Of a stretch of DNA of 64,000 nucleotides, positions 44,555-54,657 are shown piece by piece. Source of the stretch: Ostrinia nubilalis (Eukaryota; Arthropoda; Insecta; Lepidoptera; Crambidae); NCBI RefSeq assembly GCF_963855985.1, contig NC_087092.1, positions 10,478,001-10,542,000 on the forward strand, given 5' to 3'. A model generated the notes under the pieces. The model worked only from the letters and a program-made list of their open reading frames with translations, was not told where the DNA came from and ran no database searches. The translations under genes and the position numbers were made by a program. How positions within the stretch are numbered: the stretch's first letter is position 1; the number at the start of each line of letters is the position of its first letter.

Positions 44555-45359
44555 TGTTTACACAGGCCCCTCTTTCCCACTGGGCACTTTGGGCACGTGC
44601 CCAGGGCCCCACGACGGAAGGGGCCCCCGTCTGCTCAAAAGACCTTTTTCCAGATGATAAGACCCCCTTGATCCTTAAGTGCCCAGGGCCCCTAGTAAGT
44701 TACTCTTTCAAGGTCACTAACATAATTATTATTACTGGACGGGATTATTACTGATGGAAGAAACATATTCCATAAACAACAAGCTCGTGATACACGATGT
44801 GCTGGTACCTACATAGCAATGTTCACGTCCCTGGCGACCTGGTAAAGCTTGTCGTCGCCCCAGCAAGGGTTGAGCTCGTGCAGCTTGTCGGCCAAGTAAT
44901 TGTGGTTGCGGAACAGCCAGAAGATCAGGTTGACCTGATCTCAACATCAATGCCGTGGAGAGTGTTGCGCTTAGCTAAATTATGTTTGTGTGACGAGTGG
45001 TTTCCCCACAATAGTCCAGCGGCGGCGGGGTTCAAACCAGTGTTCCTTGGATCCCGAGTCGGCCAGTCTGACATCTTCACCGTTCGGTATTGTAGCTTTG
45101 TTCTATAGTTCAGGATTCTATGTGAGTATCTACTGCTTGACTGCCAAAAATCCAACCAATGAAGGCCAGGGCATCATGAAAGAAACATAAATGGTCAAAG
45201 CCCTCTTTCCCACTGGGCACTTTAGGCACGTGCTCAGGGCCCCGCGACGGAGGGGGCCCGTCTGTCCGTCTCAAAATACCTTTTTCTAGATGACAAGGGC
45301 CCCCTTGATCCGTAAGTGCCCAGGGCCCCTAGTAGGTTAAAGACGGCCCTGTGTTTACA
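44555..45359. mobile_element. composite hAT unit carrying a host exon fragment
   Basis: A perfect 8-bp duplication tgtttaca (44555-44562, 45352-45359) flanks a 789-bp unit with CAGGCCCC and GACGGCCCTG ends. Two direct copies of a ~140-bp GC-rich hAT sequence (44563-44704 and 45205-45351; shared words tctttcccactgggcac and agtgcccagggcccctagta) bracket about 500 bp of unrelated DNA. That DNA contains the peroxidase-like exon. The outer duplication shows the whole composite moved as one block. Confidence 0.8.
44769..44934 (-). pseudogene. animal haem peroxidase exon fragment, frameshifted
   Basis: The minus strand reads VNLIFWLFRNHNYLADKLHE, then LNPCWGDDKLYQVARDVNIA, then, after a 4-base gain (gtaggtacc at 44812-44804), QHIVYHELVVYG. 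This matches the helix region of animal haem peroxidases (chorion peroxidase/peroxinectin type) with the usual HN..A..L..LNP.W.D..LYQ.AR pattern. The frame opens after gatcag|gtcaac, a plausible splice acceptor. Distal and proximal haem-ligand regions are not present. About 55 codons of one exon, lying inside a transposon, cannot make an enzyme. It is GC-richer than its surroundings, as expected of captured coding DNA. Confidence 0.75.
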
Positions 45360-45545
45360 TAACTTTTTGTCCTAAATTAAATTAGAGAAGTTATACATAA
45401 GCAAAAAGGATTTATTTTTGCTTATAACTTCTTTAATCTTTAATTTAAGGCAAAAATTTATATTAACATATTTGTAGGCAAAGCAATTTTCTACAAATTA
45501 TGACTGTACAATTTTTTTGTACGACGCATAGTTTTCGAGACATGC

Positions 45546-45745
45546 ACGCGGGTAACCGTAGCACAGGGGCCACGCTTGCCGCATGCCCCGCAACCCAGGC
45601 CCATGGGGGGCCCGCGCAGGCTGGGGCCCGGCTGGCAAATGCCACCTCGACTGTATGGCCAGTCCGACGCTGGCTATTACACCCCTTGTGTATTGTTATG
45701 CCCACACACGTTCCCAAACCCCAAACTATGTATACCAATTAATTA
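45546..45745. other. GC-rich non-coding spacer
   Basis: 45546-45680 is GC-rich (ggcccatggggggcccgcgc). Overlapping short frames in three phases show no coding signal. Confidence 0.4.
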
Positions 45746-46022
45746 TACTCGTAATGAGGATCATTTCGATTTTTAGCTGTGAATGCAGATTTATAGGGCT
45801 AAGAAATCCTTAATACACAGTCCAAAAATTTTTGTTCTACGACAAAAATTGACGAAGTTATGGCCAAATTACTAAAAAAGTTCACTGACCGCCCGGCGCG
45901 GGGACGATGACGTCACTATATCCGATCCGAACGCTGCCGGCGTACTGCGTGGATAGAAAATATTTTTTTCTAGCCAAACTATCAGTTTTAGAGAAAAACT
46001 TGTAATGACATTTAATTCATCA

Positions 46023-46204
46023 GTGTGCTTACCATGAGTTTACGTTAGGTGAGCTCGCTAGCGACTGCGTAAAAAAATGACATTTAAATGTATGACATAT
46101 TGTGCAGCGCCCCTAGCGGCTACTTTCAAGAAATAAAATCTTCATAGAATTTTTTGACGTATTCGCTAGCGAGCTCACCTAACGTAAACTCATGGTAGGC
46201 GCAC
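46023..46204. mobile_element. nested 182-bp MITE
   Basis: gtgtgcttaccatgagttta and taaactcatggtaggcgcac are inverted ends with arms cgttaggtgagctcgctagc/gctagcgagctcacctaacg. The other arm of element C lacks it (attcatcaaaataaag), which fixes the boundaries. Confidence 0.85.
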
Positions 46205-46274
46205 AGAATAAAGCAAGCTATCGATAGGTAATTTTTAAAAATAGAAATTGTGAAAAATAACGCAAAAATCCATT

Positions 46275-46338
46275 TTTTTTTTTTTTATGTGATAGGAGGC
46301 AAAAGAGCAGACGGATCACCTGGTCCATACGGTCATAC
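46275..46338 (+). mobile_element. SINE-like repeat fragment
   Basis: A T-run followed by atgtgataggaggcaaaaga and gcagacggatcacctggt matches the moth repeat seen at 8665-8580 in the opposite orientation. The matching arm of element C lacks it. Confidence 0.6.
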
Positions 46339-46689
46339 GATTCAATGGAACGCAGAGACGCGATTGGGGTCTCCGCGGTGGTATATTTGGCGATTTATTC
46401 AAATAAAGTGTTCATAAGTGTTGTTAGAGTCATATCTTCTTCCAAGTAAAATATAAAAATGTATATTAAGTATTAATTTATTTACTTCTAACAATAAGGT
46501 ATAGCTGAGGCAGATACACTCTGCCTAGGCTTCAAGACATTGCTATGAAGATCATTTCGATGTACACGCAATACCTACCTGTTATTTAGTTTTTCTGAGT
46601 TAAACCTACGTACCTACCTATCTATTCGCCGTTCCCATGGGCGGGCCAGCTGCTGCAGGAAAGGACAGCTGCTCCCTCCTGGAAATCTA

Positions 46690-47227
46690 TTTAATCTTAG
46701 CCTAGAAGCTGGGTATGACTCCCCCGCCCCCCTCCACTCCCCAGGTCATAAGCTGGGCATGACTTCCCCCTCGGCCAGAAGTTGGGTATGATTTTATTAT
46801 TTTATTTTATTTATTTATTTATTATTCATTATTGAGCAATTACATATTTGATCCAAATAGCGTCCTAAATCCTCTTTACTATTTACCCCCCCCCAGGCCC
46901 GAAACTGGGTATGACTTGACCCCTCCCCCTCCTCCCAGGCCAGAAGCTGGGTAAGGCTTGCCCCTCCCCCCAGCCCATAGAAACTGATTATGACCTGACC
47001 CCCCCTCCCCCAGGCCAGAAGCTGGGTAAGGCTAGCCCCTTCCTCCAGTCCATAAGCATAAGCTAGGTATGACTTACTCCCCTCCCCCCCAGGCCAGAAA
47101 CTGGGTATGACTTGCCTCTCCCCCCCTCCCACTAAGGCCAGAAGATGGGTAAGGCTTGCCCCTCCCCCCAGGCTATAAGCTGGGTATGACTTATCCCCCC
47201 CCCCCCCCAGGCCAGAAACTGGGTATT
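46690..47227. repeat. C-rich ~40-bp minisatellite
   Basis: About a dozen diverged units of the type aggccagaagctgggtatga plus cttgccccctcccccc. An AT-rich insertion (about 46790-46885) interrupts it. The minus strand carries repeated G-runs of 5-14. Confidence 0.85.
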
Positions 47228-47709
47228 ATTAGCATCATATTATTATTATGTATTATTATGTTCAATACAAACAATCATTAAGTTACACTCACCCCAACCG
47301 CGTCTCCGCATTGCATCGAATCCTATGAAAATGTGGTTTTTGGACATAGCGATACTTATTTTTCACAATTTTTATTTTTAAAAATTACTGGTCGATAGTT
47401 TACTTTATTTTGATGAATAAATGTTATTAAAAGTTTTTTTCTAAAACTGATAGTTTAGCTGGAAAAAAATATTTTCCATCCCAATAGTACGCCGGCTGCG
47501 CTCGATTCGGATACAGTGACGTCACGCGGCCCTGCGTGCGTTGACTTTTAGCGGCAAAAACGGCCTATGTTTATTACTTAATATCTTCGTAAGTAATGGT
47601 CCGATTTGGATAATTCAAAAAGATATATCTTTCTTATGTCTTATAGATTAACGTATATACTAGTTTTATTGAATTTTCTACAACAGTACTGATCCTCATT
47701 GTAGTATCC

Positions 47710-48479
47710 ACCTACTTGTAATTACAAAGTACAACATATACGGGAACGAAACTAGTGCCAAGTTGGAAATTTTGTCAGACCCAGTCTTAAAACAAATGAC
47801 AAATCTACTCCCAGGCATTGAATACGCCCTCATTTTTCAAACAGCTGAATGAAAGATAAGCAATTGAGTTTTTTCCGTTTGTCATTCTTTTATCTCGTCA
47901 TTTCATAGACCATTGAATTCAGTCAAATAGACAGTAAAAATCAAGTACCCAACTGTTCATATTTGTTTTAAATAGCTTCTATGTTACCTTTACGTGGGCA
48001 TAAATAGGATCAAAAAGCTTATAAGGGTTGCGTTAAGGTCTGTTATACGAGTACCTATCTTTTGCAATCTGCTAAAGTAATTTAAATCTCATGCTTTCTA
48101 CAAACATACAGTTCTCAAGTAAACCGAGTCACTATCTGTTTGGCGTTTGCCTAAGGGACTAGACTGTGTCATCCTTGCGTAAGTAGGGGATAATCTTTAT
48201 ATGCGAAGTAAGTAAGCAACGTGGGCGGACATGAAATAAGTTTAAGTGTTCGATATAGGTACTAAACGCCTACTAAGACACCCACTGCCGCTGGGTAGCG
48301 ACTATGAGATTTCTTCATACATTTCATCACCATCACCTTAGTCATCACTACTTCATGTGGTGGTTATTTATGGTAGGTCGGCAGTAAATGTAGTACGAGT
48401 ATAGATCATGATTTTACGAATTTACAAGATGAAAACTAAAAGGAAGTACCTATTGGCTCTGTGCACGATTACAGCGCCA
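47710..48479. other. no gene recognised
   Basis: Non-coding. Confidence 0.5.
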
Positions 48480-49110
48480 ACTAGCGTCCACAACTTTGTG
48501 GGCTCTGTCACATTGACATTTAGGTCGTCTATTTGTGAAAAAATATCGAAATGAAAAAATAACAAATATTTTCGACTAATAAATTGTTGTGATACCACGA
48601 TTTGGGTGGAAAAAAGGTTTTGAAATCATTTTGGTCATTCAAATCAAATGAGGTAAGTCCAAAAAGTGTGTTTAATTTTGATTGTGTCAGGGTTTGTTTA
48701 CTTCATTTATAGTTGTAGTTTTACAGTAAAACGAAAAGAAAAAACTACTTTAACGGTTTCATTATATAACAGTAAATATATTTAAATGTTCCTGTATCGC
48801 TAGTAATAAATTAAATATCGTTTTCAGATCGAAATGAGTATTGTTTTGAAGACCGGGTTTGTGAGTGTTACAATATCAAATTCCAACCACAAACCGTATT
48901 TAAAGGAAAGTTGTTGGTATTGGCTGGACAAGTCCGAGATGTAGAAGAATTAAGAACAAAACAAGGGCAGAGTTCAATAATTCACGCTCTCATCATAAGG
49001 CAAACATCTGTGCACAACAACTACTGTGACTCATTTTTGTACTACCACGTTGTATAGTCTAGTTATTTCCAAATTGTAAACGGCTATTAAACCAGCCCTG
49101 TCGAAATACA
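48480..49110 (+). other. candidate small spliced transcription unit
   Basis: A promoter-like stretch (ctgtcacattgacatttagg) precedes a strong donor ATGAG|GTAAGTCC at 48654. A good acceptor ATCGTTTTCAG lies at 48817-48827. Beyond it an exon-like region is followed by attaaa (about 49086) and a T-rich stretch, as at a poly(A) site. The in-frame reading from the donor hits a stop at once, so the donor and the long frame below do not join cleanly. It may be a non-coding RNA, a decayed gene or a transposon-borne mini-gene. Confidence 0.3.
48830..49057 (+). CDS. exon-like 75-codon open frame, unrecognised
   Basis: Starting two bases after the acceptor at 48827, the frame reads RNEYCFEDRVCECYNIK..., contains VFKGKLLVLAGQVRDVEELR and KQGQSSIIHALIIRQT, and ends VV-stop at 49055-49057. 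It has no ATG, so it could only be an internal or terminal exon. The GK-hydrophobic-G..R pattern and KQG..SIIHA text recall the GGDFRQ region of Helitron/Pif1-type helicases, but the diagnostic residues are absent. I do not name it. Confidence 0.25.
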   Translation, partial: RNEYCFEDRVCECYNIKFQPQTVFKGKLLVLAGQVRDVEELRTKQGQSSIIHALIIRQTSVHNNYCDSFLYYHVV

Positions 49111-50634
49111 GTCCACTCTTTTATTTAAGTTCCCAGTAGGACCCTTTTCATGCGATTAATGAATGATATTAAAATGTATTAAGTAGAATCGCTTTGCCAT
49201 TGACAGATACATCTGATTACAGAGCTTACATTATTTCTACTTTTGACCACCATGAGCGCTGCGATAGATTATGTTACCCCCACCTAGTACTTCGCACCCA
49301 GCGAATAAGAAAACTAAAATGGGCACTGAATTAGACAACGCTGACAAGAACCCGTTTCGATAAAGGATTAAAGATACATGTAGTAGATTGTCGTAAAAAT
49401 AAATCTTAGAAAGATAATAAGGGATGAATGGGGAGAATCCATCACTTCTCATGTTTGCGATATGAAAACTCTTTTGTATGCCTTTAGTAATAATGTATTT
49501 TTTGGTCGGGGAGACGTGATCAATTTTAGGAAAAAAATTGTTGAATAAATGTTATGCTGTATTAAATCACCACCAATAAAAACCTTGCTACTGAAGTTGT
49601 TGCCATTCAAAATATTTAGTCAAGGCAACGACTCCACAACTTGTCTAAACAAATTCTAGTGCACTGTGCGGTATATCGTATTACGCTAAAAAAAAAAAAA
49701 TTAATAGCATAAAAACTTGAAAAGTTATCGATCGTTCTTGGAGAAAACATGAAAGGTTTTGTTAAAAAGCTGGTAGGGGTAGAAATGACGAAAATTAAAC
49801 AGTTTTCCTCCTTTGTTATTTTAACAAACGAAATTGCTTCGTAACAACGGGCTATGTAAAATTAATATTTTCGAGTCTTACCTACTTTCATTATTATTAT
49901 ATGTATGAATATGTATGTTTTTTCTTTGACCGTATCTGGCCGGTTATTCCGCATTTTAGGCTATTGTTTTCATACACCCTTTTTGCTTGGGTACTTACGA
50001 GTATCTTTACAAACTTTTGTTAGGCTAATTGCGTGTATCATGAACCCTTCATATTGTTCTAATCAATACCATATGAGTTTTTAGTAATAAATAAATATAT
50101 TATTTAACTTCATATTAATTATGTCTCTCTTATATAAAGTTTTTGACCAGGTAAAAATATCACGTTTTTCGAAATTTTTAAGTTTTTTTTTGTATTTTTA
50201 TCAAATTGCCACCTGCGATTGCGATGCGAGATTATGAATATTCCCTTCCTTCTTTTTTATTTTTCAAAATATAATACTAGCGAGATTATAAGGAGGAGTT
50301 GGAGAGATCATTGTTTTCAGGACACCCCGTAAATCATAACAGTAATGGTAAAAAATCTCTTCACTTCTCAGTAGGTCTTATTATCTTTTAACTTCCAACC
50401 GACTAATTAAGGCATCTATTTACTACTTAGGTCAGCAGTCCTACTACTGAAATTACGCACCCAATGGCAAACATCTATCAAGATAAGACCATCCCAAAAA
50501 TATCAACAAACTTATAAGCATTTTCGATCACGCGTTGTTTACTACACAATTTATGGCCTATTTATTAACCCACACTTAATTATTTTCACGTTATTACAAG
50601 CCATAAAACGCTTTTATGGTAAAAGTATTTGATA
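49111..50634. other. no gene recognised (1.5 kb)
   Basis: AT-rich non-coding DNA; a 71-codon minus-strand frame (49237-49452) is unrecognised. Confidence 0.5.
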
Positions 50635-51831
50635 TACAGTGTGAGTCACGTTAAAGTGTACATATAAAAATAGATAAAACTAGACCTGATTTTATCGACA
50701 AAAAAGAGGTCAAAAATTTTTTGAGATTTTTTTTATTTTTTATAGAATTTTTTTTCTTCCAATTACTTTTTTCTTTTCTTTCTTTTCAGCCAAATGACGT
50801 CCACTGCTGGACAAAGGCCTCCCCCAAGGTTTTCCACAATGAACGGTCCAATTACTTATTGTAAAGAAAACGTAATAACTTTTAAACTAAGCGGTATATC
50901 CTGATAAAATAAAAACAGTAATAATGCTAAATAACAGGCGATACTAAAAAAATACATAAAATACACAAAAAAGGCCAAAAAATAATAAAAAATTATACTT
51001 TTTGAAAAAAATCTGCTTAAAAATTCGTGTTTTTTTGGTTATTTGATAAATTTCTCCAAAAAATGCCCCTATAACCGGTGGTTTTTATTACTTTGTATTG
51101 TTTTCTATCGTATTATCTTTGTAAAACCAAAAATCTCATGTCTCTATCCCTATCACAACATTTGCTATGATCGTTTGAACAAAGGCCTGCCACAACATTA
51201 TTCTCCGCTACAGGTAGAGACAATTTTAATTTTAACTAAAATGCTTATTTTACTTCGAAATCTTTTGTTTTTATTTGAAATCTAACTTGTCTTTATCAAA
51301 ATTACAAATCTAGAGCCATTTTCAGTTTTGTTTTTAACGAAGCGTTGAATGGCGCGCTCGGAGAGGCTTAGTTCAAACGATCATTGCAAACGTTGTGATA
51401 GGGATAGAGACATGCGATTTTTGGTTTTACAAAGATAATACGATAGAGAATAATACAAAGTAATAAAAACCACCAGTTATAGGGGCATTTTTTGGAGAAA
51501 TTTATCAAATAACCAAAAAAACACGAATTTTTAAGCAGATTTTTTTCAAAAATTATCATTTTTTATTATTTGTTGGCCTTTTTTGTGTATTTTATGTATT
51601 TTTTTAGTATTGCCTGTTATTTAGCATTATTACTGTTTTTATTTTATCAGGATATACCGCTTAGTTTAAAAGTTATTACGTTTTCTTTACAATAAGTAAT
51701 TGGAAGAAAAAAAATTCTATAAAAATTTTTAAAAAAATCTCAAAAAATTTTTGACCTCTTTTTTGTCGATAAAAATAGGTCTAGTTTCATCTATTTTCAT
51801 ATATGTACACTTTAACGTGACTCACACTGTA
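50635..51831. mobile_element. mariner-type long palindrome, copy B
   Basis: TA-flanked ends CAGTGTGAGTCACG (50637) and CGTGACTCACACTG (ending 51829). Full arms surround a ~250-bp loop that is in the opposite orientation to that of copy A, so the two copies lie inverted to each other 7 kb apart. The left arm carries a small RTE insertion. Frames at 51043-51285 and 51368-51559 are arm by-products. Confidence 0.88.
50758..50857 (-). mobile_element. 78-bp RTE 3'-end insertion with 11-bp target-site duplication
   Basis: Perfect copies of tccaattactt (50758-50768, 50847-50857) flank a 78-bp piece reading, on the minus strand, ggaggcctttgtccagcagt ... acgtcatttggctgaaaag and a (gaaa)n tail. It matches the 3' UTR of the RTE at 35780-35830. 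Copy A keeps the empty site at about 42736-42746. Confidence 0.93.
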
Positions 51832-54657
51832 TTACCGTGTTACCTTTATGGATAATATTGTATTATTCTCGTTTATTTGGTAGAGCGAGCTGTTAGCTTT
51901 AAGAGTACGACGAAAATTTAATTAATAAGTTTCTTGGGGCTACATCTTTGAGATTAAAGTTACGCTTACTGATTGGCGCCTCTTGAACCCCTGGGTTCCT
52001 CCAGTGAGTGTTATTTGAGATCAAGTTGATTAACCATTAAATTGGAGATGCGTAAAGGGGGATATACACTAGAGCGTGTAACGTAACGTTCTTACGAATG
52101 GTGCAATACATGTATTTTCAACAGACAGCACATCAGACTAACCATTTTTGTTGCAAATTCGCTCCTATTACAACTACAAAAGACCCTACTTATCAAGTTT
52201 ACCTTCACTTGCCGTCGTTGTTACGTTTGGTTCGTAAACGGGTGATACACTAGAACATATCATAGAACACCTCGTTGTTCTGTTATAAGTAAATGCTCTA
52301 GTATATACTCACCTTAACAGACACGTTAGGCACAACGTAAGAGCTTCCAAGCCCGAAACAATTTATTTGATTGTCCTTGTAATGCTGACAGTGATCAAGT
52401 TTAATGTTGTTTATTTAATTACAGCAGGCCTGAACAAATCTTGGCTAATTAGTAACAATGTTTGTGTTCGGATTCAATTAAAAATTTAACTAATTGAATT
52501 ATTTGTTAAATATTTTTTCATTCCTGCCTCCAAATAAACAGATTGAAAATTTTAGACTACGTCAGAATAAAAAAAAAATCTAAAGCAGCGCGCCTCTCGT
52601 CCGTCTATTGTAAATTGTAACCACAGAATTTGGCTTTCTTACTTAGACTCATCAAAAGTCTTCAAGAGCCCTAGTTTACGCTTAATAAACACAAATTAGT
52701 ACCTTTCCTTTCCCTTGACCGTTCCCTTCATAATTCTGTTAAAAATACTCATGAACCTCTAGAATTCTAGATTAAAGCAAACGATGATTACACAAAACCA
52801 CAGAAATTAATAAAAACCGGACTTCAGTCTGAAGCACTTTTATGTTCCACTTAAAGGTCCACAACAGGTTTATGAATATTCAAACATTACTGTAGAATAA
52901 TTTTAGCGTTACTGCTCCAAACAAAGGTGCTTATTTTTGTAATTGTTAAGTGAAACAGCAATAAGTTGATCTTATGTTCAGTAATTACATTAATTAAATA
53001 TTGTTGTATTTATGAAAGAAAGTGGGTATGAAAGACCAGAATTTCACTCTAGAAAGTTTTCACTAAATAGTGCACACATTAATAGTGACTGAGTTTCATG
53101 CGCTGCTTCTTCTCAGCACTGGCCCATTTATTGTCGTGACGTGTAAAAGTACTTTTTAAAAGCCTATTTGCAAAACTAAAAATGAGTTTTATGAGTTTCT
53201 GAATCAGGCAATGGAAGTGATAACCCAATAAGTAATGACTCTTAGTTACGGTGAAGCTTGATTACTTTATTAGTGTCATGCACCTTTCTTCCATAATATC
53301 CTTAATAGCTCAGCTTAAAGGTCCTTGCCTGCCTGCCTGCTATTAGTATAAAGCATCTGAGATTAAGTTTGTATTGTGGTTTGTAACCTTGTTTACGCGC
53401 GCGATTACAAACACTGACAATATCTCCTAACTCGAATCAGCATCTCTAATATCAAATTAAATAAACGACTCTGACCCAATTCACAAAATGGCGGTAACCC
53501 TAAAATTACCCTTCGATATGTAATCTCAGTTCTTATATCCGGGATCAAAACATGGATCAAGGCTTAATTCCCATTACTAGGATCCGTAACATTGCGGAGC
53601 TGGTTTGTTTAGCTAACCATGTGGAACTCATGTTCATAATGTTCAGCAGATCGGAAACCTTATTTGGCGTTATCGAGGACCGAGTAATATCGTCAGCTGT
53701 TAAATATTACATCACTTGTAGCTTACTATTCAGTCGCAACGGCTGTCGGGTAGCAAAGATGGCCGTTAGGGGGAGGTTATTAGGATAATAATATTTCCTT
53801 TATAAATATCTTCAAACCGTCGTCTTCGTCGTAACTCGATAGAAAATGCGAATAGGTTAACGCCGAGGAAATGGCAGTCAATAAAACAGATTTAAGACTG
53901 CATTTCTACAAGTACCTTTTTACTGTGTTTTTATGTTGACGCAGCATTGACTGAGGCGATGAAAGCGGATAAGTACATACCATTAAAGGCTTATACTTAC
54001 TTGTATTATTTTTTCATAAGTGTAAGTAAATTCGTATTGTTCATTAAAAACATTACAGCCGTTACGAACCGTAAACACAGACCTTTTTCTATAATAACAA
54101 TGGAAAAGCTTTTTCTTTCTTTCTTTGTATAAAGCTTCACCGCCTATAAACTCCACATTTGATGGGTCATGCATGTATGCATTTATAATTAACTAAATTT
54201 ACTTTGTATAGCAAGGCAGTTTCACTTTTCGGGATGTTGAACTAAGGAAAATAAAATTCATGTTACTGTTTAATAAAACAGTGAATAAGTAAGTATAAAG
54301 TAAATGAATGTGAGTAACTGCTGGCTTCATTATTTTAAAAACGTTGTAAAGTAAAATAAAACTACCTTAATATTTCAGCCGCGGTTCAGGATATGAAACG
54401 AAAGTTAAACAATGCCTTTTGTATCCTGTTTTATTTTTTCACCCCACACGGTTGTGTGTTACAAAGGAGGTGACAAAGGTAGAATCCCATGATATTCGCA
54501 TGATCCCTTACCACAAAGTTTGTATTGGGAGATGACATTTGCATTTAGTTAAATCGCAAGGGTTCTACTCTTTGAATTTGTTTTATATTAGTTTTACAAA
54601 GAAAAAAATGTATCACAGTTATATCAGAAAGTTTTTATCAATTCAAGTCTTTGAACA
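51832..54657. other. no gene recognised (2.8 kb)
   Basis: Non-coding. Holds one copy of a segment shared with 57010-57095 (at 52125-52215) and a short (tgcc)n run at 53327-53340. A 78-codon frame at 53552-53788 (MDQGLIPITRIRNIAEL) is unrecognised. Confidence 0.45.
52125..52215. repeat. segment shared with 57010-57095
   Basis: Both carry gacagcaca.cagact, atttttgtt, attacaactaca.aaga and gtttacctt in the same order and orientation, with about 70% agreement by eye. Probably two copies of an unrecognised dispersed repeat. Confidence 0.5.

Larger units (their letters stand above)
44490..45545. mobile_element. palindromic element hosting a composite hAT
   Basis: Left text gtcataatttgtagcaaatt and tgcctacaaatatgtt (44519-44558) recurs inverted at about 45464-45510, with weaker continuation outward (cttacaaaaaa against ttttttgtacgacgc). 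The right half also holds an AT-rich hairpin at 45372-45451. The hAT composite split the original. Confidence 0.6.
45746..47709. mobile_element. long palindromic element C with nested insertions
   Basis: atactcgtaatgaggatca (45746) and tgatcctcattgtagtat (ending about 47709) are inverted ends. Further inward, gtacgccggc, aaaatattttttt, ctatcagtttta and aatttttaaaaata blocks match in inverted order. The left arm carries a MITE (46023-46204) and a SINE-like piece (46275-46338); the centre carries a C-rich minisatellite. No transposase. Confidence 0.7.

Noticed and set aside
43620..51559. Similar 63-80-codon frames at 43620, 51043 and 51368
   Set aside because: They are the arms of the same palindromic element read in different orientations, not a conserved gene.
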